Source of the DNA: Ascidiaceihabitans sp029251465
GTDB lineage: Bacteria; Pseudomonadota; Alphaproteobacteria; Rhodobacterales; Rhodobacteraceae
Length of the DNA: 64,000 nucleotides
Reading direction: 5' to 3'
Assembly: GCF_042932805.1 (NCBI RefSeq)
Contig: NZ_CP170633.1
Location: forward strand, 4,030,001 to 4,094,000
Below are positions 32,767 to 40,878 of the stretch, piece after piece. Within the stretch, counting starts at the first letter, position 1, and every line of letters begins with the position of its first letter. A program made the translations under genes and the position numbers. The notes under the pieces are model-generated. The model was not told where the DNA came from, did not search any database, and saw only the letters and a program-made list of their open reading frames with translations.

Positions 32767-33936
32767 TTACTGTAAATCGCCAAAGGCTTTTGCCAGCCGT
32801 TCAACCGCCTCTTGAACACGTGTGCGCGGCGTCGCGATGTTGAACCGCAAGAACGTATCGCCGCCAGTGCCAAACGTTGGCCCATGGTTCACCGCGATTT
32901 GCGCGTCTTGCTCTACCCGCTTGGTAAAATCTTCGCGGCTCATGCCGGTTCCGTCAAAATCCACCCAAGACAGATAGGTCGCCTCCAGGTTCATCGAAGC
33001 CAAGCCCGGGATTGCGTTGATCCCGTCGTCAAACAGTTTGCGATTGCCATCCAGATATTCGACCAACTCATCAACCCACGCCGCGCCTTCGGGTGAATAG
33101 GCGGCCGTCGCCATGAACAGCCCGAACGAATTTGCAGACAAGCCAAGTGCGGCCATCCGCGCCCCAAAGCGTGCGCGCAAATCAGGATCCTCGATGATCA
33201 CATTGCCAGAATGGGATCCCGCAATGTTGAACGTCTTTGTTGTCGCGGTCATCATCACCAAGCGTTCAGTGATCCCTTCGATCAGGCTCATCGGGGTGTG
33301 CGTGTGCCCGGGCATCACCAGATCGTGGTGGATTTCGTCAGAGACCAAGATCAGGTCGTGCCGTTTGGCAAAATGTGCGACCGCTTGTAATTCTGATTTG
33401 GTCCAGACCGTGCCGCCCGGATTGTGGGGCGAGCACAGGATGACCATCTTTTCGTTGCCGGTCATTTGTGCCTCATAGGCATCAAAATCCATGGCGTAAC
33501 GCCCGTCTTTGTTCACCAATTCGCATTCGACTACTTTGCGCCCGGCCGCGTTAATCACTTTGGCAAACGCGTGATAGACTGGCGTGAACAGCACCACGCC
33601 GTCGCCCGGATTTGTAAAGGCATCGACGCACATGGCCGTGCCGTTCACCAGCCCGTGCGTGGTGAACACCCACTCCGGCTCAACTGTCCAGCCATGGCGC
33701 GTTTGCATCCACCAGCTGATCGCGGCCTTGTATTTGCTGTCATCCCCGAAGTAACCCATCACCCCGTGATCGATTTGAGCCTGCACCGCATCCAGAATGC
33801 ACTGCGGTGGTTTGAAATCCATGTCGGCGACCCACATCGCAAGGCCCGTATCTGTCGGCACGCCGTAGAGCTGCTCCATCATGTCCCATTTTACACAATG
33901 GCTGCCGCGTCGGTCGATGATGTCGTCAAAACTCAT
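32767..33936 (-). CDS. PatB/MalY-family cystathionine beta-lyase
   Basis: A 389-residue PLP-dependent enzyme. The family start FDDIIDRRGSHCVKWD, the ADMDFKPP motif, SPHNPGGTVW near 170, LVSDEIHHDL near 200 and TATTKTFNIAGSHSG near 235 with the PLP lysine place it among C-S lyases and related aminotransferases. A role in releasing homocysteine from cystathionine is likely, although some members act on other C-S compounds. It is divergent from the first deformylase gene. Confidence 0.88.
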   Translation of the reverse strand: MSFDDIIDRRGSHCVKWDMMEQLYGVPTDTGLAMWVADMDFKPPQCILDAVQAQIDHGVMGYFGDDSKYKAAISWWMQTRHGWTVEPEWVFTTHGLVNGTAMCVDAFTNPGDGVVLFTPVYHAFAKVINAAGRKVVECELVNKDGRYAMDFDAYEAQMTGNEKMVILCSPHNPGGTVWTKSELQAVAHFAKRHDLILVSDEIHHDLVMPGHTHTPMSLIEGITERLVMMTATTKTFNIAGSHSGNVIIEDPDLRARFGARMAALGLSANSFGLFMATAAYSPEGAAWVDELVEYLDGNRKLFDDGINAIPGLASMNLEATYLSWVDFDGTGMSREDFTKRVEQDAQIAVNHGPTFGTGGDTFLRFNIATPRTRVQEAVERLAKAFGDLQ

Positions 33937-34035
33937 GGGGTCGTCTCCGTTTTTAGGTTTGCGCGCAGGCTACTTGGATATCGCGCAGGCGCAAGAGGCG
34001 TTGCGCATGTCGGTCGGGTGTCCTACATCACTGGC

Positions 34036-34554
34036 ATGAAAAGATCGATCCTTTTGCACCCCGATCCCCGCCTGAAAAAGACCTGCGCCGCTGTGCCGGA
34101 TCTGACGGATGACCTGCGCGCTTTGGCGGACGATATGTTGGAAACGATGTATGACGCCCCCGGTGTTGGTTTGGCCGCACCGCAGGTCGGGGTGTTGCAC
34201 CGTTTGGTTGTGCTGGATTGCGTCAAAGAAGAGGGCGCCGCCGCGCGCCCGCTGATCATGTTCAACCCCGAAGTGATTGCATCGTCAGACGAAACCAACG
34301 TCTATGAAGAAGGCTGCCTGTCGATCCCCGAACATTTCGCTGACGTGACCCGCCCCGCGATGGTGCAGGTTCGTTGGATGGACCGTGACGGCAACGCGCA
34401 ATCCGAGGAAATGGATGGGCTGTGGGCGACCTGTGTGCAGCACGAAATCGACCATCTCGATGGCAAACTGTTTCTAGACTATCTCAAACCTCTGAAACGT
34501 CAGATGATCACCCGCAAGATGGTGAAGTTAAAACGTGAATTGGCCCGCGGATGA
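34036..34554 (+). CDS. def: Peptide deformylase, first copy
   Basis: Removes the N-formyl group from nascent proteins with an Fe2+ centre. All three motifs are intact: GVGLAAPQ (Gln50), EGCLSIP (Cys94 ligand) and QHEIDHLDG (His136, Glu137, His140). Length 172 residues, with the helical C-terminus (KLKRELARG) of type 1B enzymes. I start at MKRSILLHPDPRL; the long upstream extension of the frame runs antisense to the PatB gene. It overlaps the second copy by four bases. Confidence 0.95.
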   Translation: MKRSILLHPDPRLKKTCAAVPDLTDDLRALADDMLETMYDAPGVGLAAPQVGVLHRLVVLDCVKEEGAAARPLIMFNPEVIASSDETNVYEEGCLSIPEHFADVTRPAMVQVRWMDRDGNAQSEEMDGLWATCVQHEIDHLDGKLFLDYLKPLKRQMITRKMVKLKRELARG

Positions 34555-35051
34555 GCGTGCTGCCGATTGTCCGCTGGCCTGATGTGCGCCTGACGGAAAC
34601 CTGTGTTCCTGTGGCCGAAATTACCGACGATGTTCGGGCCTTGGCCGCAGATATGTTGGACACGATGTATGCCGCCCAAGGGCGCGGTTTGGCCGCGTCA
34701 CAAGTTGGCGCAACGCACCGCGTGTTCGTGATGGATGCGGGCTGGAAAGAGAAACGCTCAGACCCGTTGGTGTGCATCAACCCGATGCTGCAAGAGATCG
34801 GCGAAGAACGGGTTAGCCGCGAAGAGGGCTGTCTGTCGATCCCCGGCGTGTTGGCATCCGTCAGCCGCCCGTCCCAAGTGCAAATGGTGTGGACCACGCT
34901 AGACGGCGGCCGCTGCGTTCAAAGCTTTGACGGGTTTGCCGCCGCATGTGTTCAACACGAGATTGATCACTTGGACGGGATCATCACATTCGACCACCTT
35001 GATACTGAAACACGCGCGGCTGTTGAGGCGGACTACGAGGGCGTCGCATGA
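34551..35051 (+). CDS. Peptide deformylase, second copy
   Basis: A 166-residue paralogue in the same operon. The catalytic set is complete: GRGLAASQ (Gln51), EGCLSIP (Cys94) and QHEIDHLDG (His136, Glu137, His140). It differs from the first copy in motif I (RGLAAS instead of VGLAAP) and has a shorter C-terminus without the basic helix, as in ribosome-independent or specialised deformylases. Both ends overlap its neighbours by four bases (ATGA). Confidence 0.9.
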   Translation: MSVLPIVRWPDVRLTETCVPVAEITDDVRALAADMLDTMYAAQGRGLAASQVGATHRVFVMDAGWKEKRSDPLVCINPMLQEIGEERVSREEGCLSIPGVLASVSRPSQVQMVWTTLDGGRCVQSFDGFAAACVQHEIDHLDGIITFDHLDTETRAAVEADYEGVA

Positions 35052-35539
35052 CGACCCGCCCGTTCGTGCCGTGGCCGGACAAACGCTTGCGCACGGCTGT
35101 CCCCGAAGTCTCCGAGATCACAGATGACATCCGTGCAATCTGGGCCGATATGGTCGAAACGATGGAAGCGATGCCTGGCGTTGGACTTGCGGCCCCGCAG
35201 ATTGGCGTGATGCTTCAATTGGCCGTGGTCGATGCTACGCCGGATCGTTCGCGCCGGATTTTGTTGGCCAATCCAGTCGTCTTGCAAGCGTCACCCGAGA
35301 TGAACGTCTATGACGAAGCCAGCCCGAACTTGCCCGGTGTGTCTGCCAAAATCAGCCGGCCAAAGGTTGTGACTGTGCGCTATCTGGATGCAAATGGCAT
35401 GATCACGCGGACAGATTTTGACGGCTTGGAAGCGACCAGTGTGCAACATCAGATTGATCATCTGCAGGGGCGGATGTTCTTTGACCGGTTAGGACGCGTA
35501 AAGCGGGATATGTTGTTGCGCAAAGCACGAAAAATTTGA
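35048..35539 (+). CDS. Deformylase-like protein lacking catalytic residues, third copy
   Basis: A 163-residue paralogue that keeps the fold and motif I (GVGLAAPQ, Gln51) but not the active site. Motif II reads E-ASPNLP, so the Cys metal ligand is Ser92; motif III reads QHQIDHLQG, so the catalytic Glu is Gln135. The two histidines (134 and 138) remain. Deformylase activity is not expected. The frame is intact and coupled to the second copy by an ATGA overlap, so this is not obvious decay. It may be a regulatory or substrate-binding partner. Confidence 0.85.
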   Translation: MTTRPFVPWPDKRLRTAVPEVSEITDDIRAIWADMVETMEAMPGVGLAAPQIGVMLQLAVVDATPDRSRRILLANPVVLQASPEMNVYDEASPNLPGVSAKISRPKVVTVRYLDANGMITRTDFDGLEATSVQHQIDHLQGRMFFDRLGRVKRDMLLRKARKI

Positions 35540-35552
35540 GGCTTCAGCGAGG

Positions 35553-35635
35553 GTGGTGTGCGACACGCACACCTTACGAGGCCCCCTGGATCAAGATACA
35601 ATGAATGCGGGTAAGGTGTGCGTGTCGCACACCAC
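35553..35635. repeat. Inverted pair of GTAAGG hairpin repeats (REPIN-like)
   Basis: Two perfect 25-base inverted arms (35553-35577 and 35611-35635) enclose a 33-base spacer between the third deformylase gene and fmt. Each arm is itself a hairpin with stem GGTGTGCG/CGCACACC and loop TGT next to GTAA. Related units occur at 32725, 40793-40874 and 48346. The element might attenuate or stabilise the def-fmt transcript. Confidence 0.85.
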
Positions 35636-35648
35636 GGTGGGAGGCGAA

Positions 35649-36554
35649 ATGCGAATAATCTTTATGGGAACGCCGGAATTCTCTGTGCCTGTTCTGAACG
35701 CATTGGTGGACGCAGGGCACGATATCATTTGCGTCTATTCGCAGCCTCCGCGACCAGCTGGGCGCGGCAAGAAGGACCGCCTGACGCCAGTGCATGTCCG
35801 CGCTTTGGAATTGGACTTAGAAGTGCGCCACCCTGTTTCGTTAAAAACGGATGAGGCGTTAGCGCAGTTTCAAGCCTTGAACGCGGACGTGGCCGTTGTG
35901 GTCGCCTATGGATTAATCCTGCCGCAGTCGGTTTTGGATGCACCGTCGCGTGGGTGTTTGAATATCCACGCCAGCCTTTTGCCCCGTTGGCGCGGGGCTG
36001 CGCCTATTCACCGTTCGATTATGGCAGGCGATGCGCAGACCGGCGTGTGCATTATGCAGATGGAGGCAGGCTTGGACACCGGTCCGGTTCTATCCTGCAA
36101 GCCGTTGGAAATTGGTTCGCAAGAGACAACCGCGCAATTGCATGACCGCCTGAGCGCACTGGGGGCCACGGCAATTGTTGAAGCGTTGGATCAACTGGGC
36201 ACCGTGACGCCCCAAGCGCAATCAAGCGAGGGCGTGACCTATGCGGCCAAGATCGACAAGTCCGAGGCAGCAATCGATTGGTCGCGTTCCGCCCTCGACA
36301 TTGACCGCCAAATTCGCGGTCTTTCATCGTTTCCCGGCGCGTGGTTTGAACTGGATGGCACCCGTGTCAAAGTCCTTGGATCGACGCTTGTTGCTGCCCA
36401 AGGCACTGCCGGTGTCACTTTGGACGACGCGCTGTGCGTGGCCTGTGGCGATGGCGCTGTGCGCTTGACCAAGTTGCAGCGCGCGGGCAAGGGTGCACAG
36501 GACGCAGATGTTTTCTTGCGTGGAAATCCAGTGCCCAAAGGCACGCAATTGTAG
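35649..36554 (+). CDS. fmt: Methionyl-tRNA formyltransferase
   Basis: Formylates initiator Met-tRNA using 10-formyl-tetrahydrofolate. The family motifs are MRIIFMGTPEFSVPVLNAL, YSQPPRPAGRGKK, NIHASLLPRWRGAAPI (His and Asn region), DTGPVL and a C-terminal OB-like domain. Length 301 residues. The ATG has GGGAGG upstream. It lies downstream of three deformylase genes, the standard partnership, with an inverted repeat element in between. Confidence 0.96.
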   Translation: MRIIFMGTPEFSVPVLNALVDAGHDIICVYSQPPRPAGRGKKDRLTPVHVRALELDLEVRHPVSLKTDEALAQFQALNADVAVVVAYGLILPQSVLDAPSRGCLNIHASLLPRWRGAAPIHRSIMAGDAQTGVCIMQMEAGLDTGPVLSCKPLEIGSQETTAQLHDRLSALGATAIVEALDQLGTVTPQAQSSEGVTYAAKIDKSEAAIDWSRSALDIDRQIRGLSSFPGAWFELDGTRVKVLGSTLVAAQGTAGVTLDDALCVACGDGAVRLTKLQRAGKGAQDADVFLRGNPVPKGTQL

Positions 36555-36566
36555 GAGAAACCTCGG

Positions 36567-36803
36567 ATGTTTCCAACGATGATCGGGACGGTTGTGATTG
36601 CAGGGATCGTTGGATATCTGGCCGAGCGCTCGAATTTCACGCACAACGGCATTCTGCAATCCATCATCATCTGCGTCGGCGGCGCGTTCCTGTTTTACTT
36701 TGTGCGCCTGATGTTCGGGATCGGATTTGGCAGCGCGGGCCTGAACGCGATTGCATCGTCAGTTGGCGCGTTGATCATCGTGCCAACCCACTGGCGCAAA
36801 TAG
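36567..36803 (+). CDS. Small membrane protein resembling the GlsB/YeaQ/YmgE group
   Basis: A 78-residue protein with three hydrophobic segments: TMIGTVVIAGIVGYLAE, SIIICVGGAFLFYFV and GLNAIASSVGALIIV. Its length and glycine-rich helices resemble transglycosylase-associated (GlsB) proteins, often stress induced; the match is by eye. It follows fmt after 12 bases and converges with the M20 hydrolase gene. Confidence 0.6.
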   Translation: MFPTMIGTVVIAGIVGYLAERSNFTHNGILQSIIICVGGAFLFYFVRLMFGIGFGSAGLNAIASSVGALIIVPTHWRK

Positions 36804-36806
36804 GGT

Positions 36807-37952
36807 CTAGCCCAAAAGATCGCGGGCGATCCGCTCAAAGATGGCGGCTCCGATGGGGATCAAATCATCGGGAAAATCGTAATCCGGATTGTGCAATGCG
36901 GCGTGGTTTTCGCCGGGTCCAAGACACAGCATTGCGGCTTTTGCGCCCCACCCGAACACGCCGAAATCTTCTGATGCGCGCATGGGCAAACCGGCATCAC
37001 CGTTTGGCACATTGATCGCGTTCATCGCGGCGACGGCCACATCGGTTGCGTCAGCGTCGTTGATGGAGGCCGAAAATTCATCAAAAATCTCAAAGCTGAC
37101 CTGCAATCCTGCCTCTGCTGATAGGGTTTCGGCCAGCGCGCACGCATCGCTTTTCAAATCCGACATTGCGGCGTCTTGGGCTGTGCGCAACGTCGCGTAG
37201 ACAACGCCGTCGCCGGGCGCGATGCCAAAGGTCGGTTCGCCGATGTTAACGTGGGTTACCGTGACCAATCGAAACGCATCGTCCAACGCGCCACCGGCGC
37301 CCATGGCCCCCAAGGCCGGGATCAGTTTGGCGATCGTTGGGGCAGGGGAAACGCCATCTTGAGGGTCCGCTGCGTGCGCAGTTTTGCCGGTCAACGTGAT
37401 CGCCAGCCCAAGAGAGGCGCAATTGATCAGCCCTGCACGGGTCGAAACGAACCCGAAAGCGCGACCCGGTTCGTTGTGAATGGCAAAGGCCCAGTCCGGC
37501 TTGATCGCTTGAAACGCAGGGTCGGCGACAACCGCGCGCGCGCCGCTTCCGTCCTCTTCTGCGGGTTGGAACATTAACACAATGCGCCCTGTCTTGACCG
37601 GCTTGCGGGTGATCAAACGGCCCAAGGCCAGCAACATCGTCATGTGCCCGTCGTGCCCGCAAAGATGCCCTTTGCCCGGCGTCTGCGAAACCCAATCGGC
37701 GTCAGACAACTCTTGAATCGGCAGCGCGTCTAACTCGGCGCGAAATAGAACCGTTGGCCCTTTGGCTCCGCTGTCAAAGATCGCGGCGACGCCGTGGCCA
37801 CCCAAACCGGTGATGATTTCTGAGGGGGCGAGAGGGCCTAACGCTTTGACAATCGTGCGGGCGGTTTGAACTTCTTCGCCGGACACTTCGGGCATGCGGT
37901 GCAGGTTACGGCGAAACTGGGTCAGTTCAACCAAATCTGAATTGGTGAGCAT
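36807..37952 (-). CDS. M20 family amidohydrolase (hippurate hydrolase-like)
   Basis: A 381-residue zinc-dependent amidohydrolase of the M20D group. Metal-binding and catalytic residues appear in GKGHLCGHDGHMTMLLALG (with HDGH) and LMFQPAEEDGSGARA. RMPEVSGEE, EPTFGIAPGDGVVYATLRT and RASEDFGVFG also fit. Likely substrates are N-acyl amino acids or auxin-like conjugates; the exact one is unknown. The ATG with AGAGGA nine bases upstream is preferred over earlier in-frame ATGs. Confidence 0.88.
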   Translation of the reverse strand: MLTNSDLVELTQFRRNLHRMPEVSGEEVQTARTIVKALGPLAPSEIITGLGGHGVAAIFDSGAKGPTVLFRAELDALPIQELSDADWVSQTPGKGHLCGHDGHMTMLLALGRLITRKPVKTGRIVLMFQPAEEDGSGARAVVADPAFQAIKPDWAFAIHNEPGRAFGFVSTRAGLINCASLGLAITLTGKTAHAADPQDGVSPAPTIAKLIPALGAMGAGGALDDAFRLVTVTHVNIGEPTFGIAPGDGVVYATLRTAQDAAMSDLKSDACALAETLSAEAGLQVSFEIFDEFSASINDADATDVAVAAMNAINVPNGDAGLPMRASEDFGVFGWGAKAAMLCLGPGENHAALHNPDYDFPDDLIPIGAAIFERIARDLLG

Positions 37953-38046
37953 GGTTGATGATCCTCTGGCCATGGTGTTGCGAGTAGGATGTAGCATATC
38001 GTGCGTCGGAACAATCCAGGTTTTGCGACACGTTCAGTGCGCAAAA

Positions 38047-38670
38047 TCAGTTTGCTGGTGGGCGTGCTTTGTACGTGGGCAATTGCCAGCCAAATGCCAG
38101 TGAACCGGCGCGCAGGCCCCACGTGACGGCGGCGGCAACGACAAGTGGTATCGGACCTTCGGCGACATAAGCATGCGTGATCCATGCGGCGGCACTGCCA
38201 GCCAATGCGGCAGATACGTAAAGCTCGCCTTGTTTTAAAACCATCGGCACCTCGTCGACGACGACATCACGCATTAACCCGCCCATGCAGCCGGTGATGA
38301 CGCCCATCAGGATAACAATTGCGCTGTGTTGATCTAGTGAAATCGCGACGCCGACGCCCGCGGCCACTGCAATGGCCAAGGCAAAACTATCGAGCCAAGT
38401 CAGCACGCGGTAACGGCTTTCTACCAAGTGGGCCGTGAAAAATACGATACCTGCCGCGAGGCATGCAACGCCGATGTAGGCGGGTTGTTCGATCCAGAAT
38501 ATCGGATTTCGGTCTAGCAGAACGTCACGCACAGTGCCCCCGCCGACCGCCGTCAGGCAGGCGAAAAACAAAAACCCGATGGGGTCAAGTTGTGCTCGGC
38601 TTGCGACCAATGCACCGGTCAGCGCAAAGACCAAAACCGATCCATAGTCGAGGAAAACCAGCCAGCTCAT
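38047..38670 (-). CDS. Trimeric intracellular cation channel family protein (YadS-like)
   Basis: A 207-residue membrane protein with seven predicted helices in two repeats, each with the TRIC signature: TAVGGGTVRDVLLDRNPIFW and TGCMGGLMRDVVVDEVPMVL. Bacterial members form homotrimeric potassium-permeable channels. Its ATG overlaps the rnhA stop by four bases, ending a leftward operon. Confidence 0.9.
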   Translation of the reverse strand: MSWLVFLDYGSVLVFALTGALVASRAQLDPIGFLFFACLTAVGGGTVRDVLLDRNPIFWIEQPAYIGVACLAAGIVFFTAHLVESRYRVLTWLDSFALAIAVAAGVGVAISLDQHSAIVILMGVITGCMGGLMRDVVVDEVPMVLKQGELYVSAALAGSAAAWITHAYVAEGPIPLVVAAAVTWGLRAGSLAFGWQLPTYKARPPAN

Positions 38671-39122
38671 TTGCTTTTGAACGGGGCCATGCCAGCGCGC
38701 GCGAGTTCATCTGCGCGTTCGTTTTCGGGATGGCCTGCGTGTCCTTTAACCCACTTCCACGTCACATCATGCGCTGCGTTCGCGATGTCCAAACGCTGCC
38801 ACAGTTCGGCGTTGGCGACAGGCTTTTTCGCAGCGTTCTTCCAACCGTTTTTCTTCCAGCCAAAAATCCACGACGTGATCCCGTTTTTGACGTAGTTGGA
38901 ATCCGTGATGATCGTGATTTCGGTTTTCCGCGTAAGCGATTCAAGCGCGTTGATCGCGCCCAGCAGCTCCATACGGTTGTTGGTGGTGTGGGGCTCGCCG
39001 CCCTTCAACTCACGCTCTTTTACGACCTTGGTGCCGTCCATCGCCTGCATCAAAGCCCCCCAACCGCCGGGGCCGGGATTGCCGCTGCAGGCACCGTCTG
39101 TGTATGCAAATAATTTAGTCAT
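38667..39122 (-). CDS. rnhA: Ribonuclease HI
   Basis: A 151-residue nuclease that degrades RNA in RNA-DNA hybrids. The DEDD residues are visible: YTDGACSGNPGPGGWG (Asp), NNRMELLGAI (Glu), TDSNYVKNGI (Asp) and WVKGHAGHPENERADELA (His, Asp). It overlaps the methyltransferase gene upstream by eight bases and the TRIC gene downstream by four. Confidence 0.97.
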   Translation of the reverse strand: MTKLFAYTDGACSGNPGPGGWGALMQAMDGTKVVKERELKGGEPHTTNNRMELLGAINALESLTRKTEITIITDSNYVKNGITSWIFGWKKNGWKNAAKKPVANAELWQRLDIANAAHDVTWKWVKGHAGHPENERADELARAGMAPFKSK

Positions 39123-39708
39123 GCGCGCGTATTGCCATCCATTCTGAAATTGATCCGTCCAAGCCTGTGCCTGACCCCGTTACAACGTCCTGCACCTTTA
39201 GACCCGCAGCGCCGAGCAGGCCTGTCAGTTCGTCTTGGGTGTAATAACTGTAGTGCCGCCCGATTTTGTCGCGCCGTTCGCCGGTGCCGGTTTTCAACGC
39301 AATGTGCAGAACACCACCGGGTTTCAACGCTTGGCTCAGTGCTGCAAGGTGGCGCGGCATGTCGGATTTTGATGCATGTAACAGGCTGAAATTGGCCCAG
39401 ATGCCATCGTAGATATCGGTGCCGCTAATGTCGTCAAAGGTCGCTTGTTTTGCTGTGACACCATCGTGTTTGCTGGCCAATTCAACCATTTCAGCAACGG
39501 CGTCAGTTGCGGTGACGCGAAATCCGTTTGCGGCCATTTTGGCGGCTGAATCCCCCGGACCACAGCCCAGATCCAACACATGTCCGCCCTCGGGCAGGCA
39601 TTGGGCAAAGGCATGCAGGATCGGATCAGCGGTGTTCGCATCATGGGTCATGCGCGCGTATTTGTCGGCTTGTTGCGCGTACACACCCAAGGTTTCAGGA
39701 TCACTCAT
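39115..39708 (-). CDS. Class I SAM-dependent methyltransferase
   Basis: A 197-residue methyltransferase with motif I VLDLGCGPGDSAAKMA near residue 47, an acidic residue after strand 2 (TATDAVAEMVELA), and YDGIWANFSLLH as motif post II. The ATG overlaps the stop of the DUF3429 gene (ATGA); the longer frame to 39795 lies inside that gene. The substrate is unknown. Confidence 0.87.
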   Translation of the reverse strand: MSDPETLGVYAQQADKYARMTHDANTADPILHAFAQCLPEGGHVLDLGCGPGDSAAKMAANGFRVTATDAVAEMVELASKHDGVTAKQATFDDISGTDIYDGIWANFSLLHASKSDMPRHLAALSQALKPGGVLHIALKTGTGERRDKIGRHYSYYTQDELTGLLGAAGLKVQDVVTGSGTGLDGSISEWMAIRAHD

Positions 39709-40157
39709 AAGAAGGCTCCGATGCTGAGGCAGATCAAGACAATGCCGGTTAACAGCAGCCGCAACGGCAGCCACCAATCCGGAGTGAGTTGCCATTTGGA
39801 AAAGGCGAAATCAAGCAAAAGCAGCCCAAGAAAGCCGGTGATCAGGTTCATCGCCGCACTGGTGGGCCCGCCGCCGGTCATAAAAAACGCCCAGAGGGCC
39901 GGAAGCGTGGCGAGCGTGTAGCAAATCGCGGCTTGGGTGCCTTTGGTTTTGGTCGCAAATCCCCACAGCACGCCGGACATGAACGACAGGATGATCGCGC
40001 CGTAGAACAGTTGGATGTAGGGACCGGTAAATCGCGACCCCAGATAGGTGATGCTCCAATCCGCAAGCGGGTCAATTAAGTAAGTTGCGGCCCCCCACAG
40101 AAACGGGATCAAGCCAGCAAGCCCAAGCAGCAGAGGTGCGCGCGGGATCACGGTCAT
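39705..40157 (-). CDS. DUF3429 membrane protein
   Basis: A 150-residue integral membrane protein with five hydrophobic segments; LLGLAGLIPFLWGA, FYGAIILSFMSGVLWGF and GFLGLLLLDFAF fit DUF3429. Function unknown. It overlaps the lysE-type gene by four bases and the methyltransferase gene by four, so it sits in a tightly packed operon. Confidence 0.82.
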   Translation of the reverse strand: MTVIPRAPLLLGLAGLIPFLWGAATYLIDPLADWSITYLGSRFTGPYIQLFYGAIILSFMSGVLWGFATKTKGTQAAICYTLATLPALWAFFMTGGGPTSAAMNLITGFLGLLLLDFAFSKWQLTPDWWLPLRLLLTGIVLICLSIGAFL

Positions 40158-40768
40158 GCTTGTTCCAATGCAAGGCGTGCAGCGAGGGCTGAAAAGACGG
40201 CGGCGAACCCGCGATTGAGCCAGCGCATAATTGTCGCTGACCCAAGGATGAAGTTTCGTGCCGTTGAGGCAAAGAGCCGGTAGCCAATAAACACCACGAA
40301 CGTGAGGGCCATAAAAATCGCTCCGAGCACGCTCATTTCAAGGGTGGCGGTGCCAGATTGGCCGGATAGGAACGGTGGCAAAAGGGCAAGGAAAAAGATC
40401 GACAGCTTTGGGTTCAAGATATTGATGAGAGCACCGCGGCGGGCGATGCACCAGCCGGATTCCGCTTTGCGATTGGGGCCAATCGACAATGCGCCGCCGC
40501 TGCGCAGACTGAGATAGGCAAGGTAGAGCAAGTAGGCGACGCCAGCGATTTTGACGACCGTAAAGAGCAGCGCTGAGGTGTGCAGGATTGCGGCAAGGCC
40601 AAGCGTCGCTGCCATCAAGTGCGGCAATATCCCGAAGGTACAGCCAAGTGCCGCCCAAATGGCAGCGCGCGGCCCTTGGCCCAATCCAAGGGCAAGAGTG
40701 TAGAGCACGCCTGTGCCCGGTGCGATGACGACGACAAAGGCTGTCAGGAGGAACTGAATTGAGATCAT
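40154..40768 (-). CDS. LysE/RhtB-family translocator
   Basis: A 204-residue amino-acid exporter-like protein with six hydrophobic segments: LLTAFVVVIAPGTGVLYTLALGLGQG (the conserved PGP-like start), AAIWAALGCTFGILPHLMAA and GALINILNPKLSIFFLALLPPF. It probably exports amino acids or homoserine lactone-like compounds, but the substrate cannot be told. The ATG has AGGA upstream. A REPIN-like element separates it from ispH. Confidence 0.88.
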   Translation of the reverse strand: MISIQFLLTAFVVVIAPGTGVLYTLALGLGQGPRAAIWAALGCTFGILPHLMAATLGLAAILHTSALLFTVVKIAGVAYLLYLAYLSLRSGGALSIGPNRKAESGWCIARRGALINILNPKLSIFFLALLPPFLSGQSGTATLEMSVLGAIFMALTFVVFIGYRLFASTARNFILGSATIMRWLNRGFAAVFSALAARLALEQA

Positions 40769-40792
40769 TGCGCTGTCCTGTCTGTTGTGGAT

Positions 40793-40874
40793 GGTACGCG
40801 ACACGCGTCCCTTACGGGGCCAAGATGAGAGCGAAATGAAATGAAAACGGGTAAGGTGCATCTTGATGCACCAC
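40793..40874. repeat. Diverged inverted pair of GTAAGG hairpin repeats
   Basis: Two hairpin units in inverted orientation around a 35-base spacer, between ispH and the lysE-type gene. The right unit is GTAA-GGTGCATC-TT-GATGCACC. The left, read on the minus strand, is GTAA-GGGACGCG-TGT-CGCGTACC with one mismatch. The arms no longer match each other, but each still folds. The spacer shares its GGCC start, AAGAT, AATGA and final CGG with the element at 35553-35635. Confidence 0.7.
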
Positions 40875-40878
40875 AGGC

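Noticed and set aside
33424..34035. Upstream extension of the first deformylase frame
   Set aside because: It is antisense to the PatB gene; the deformylase homology starts at 34036.
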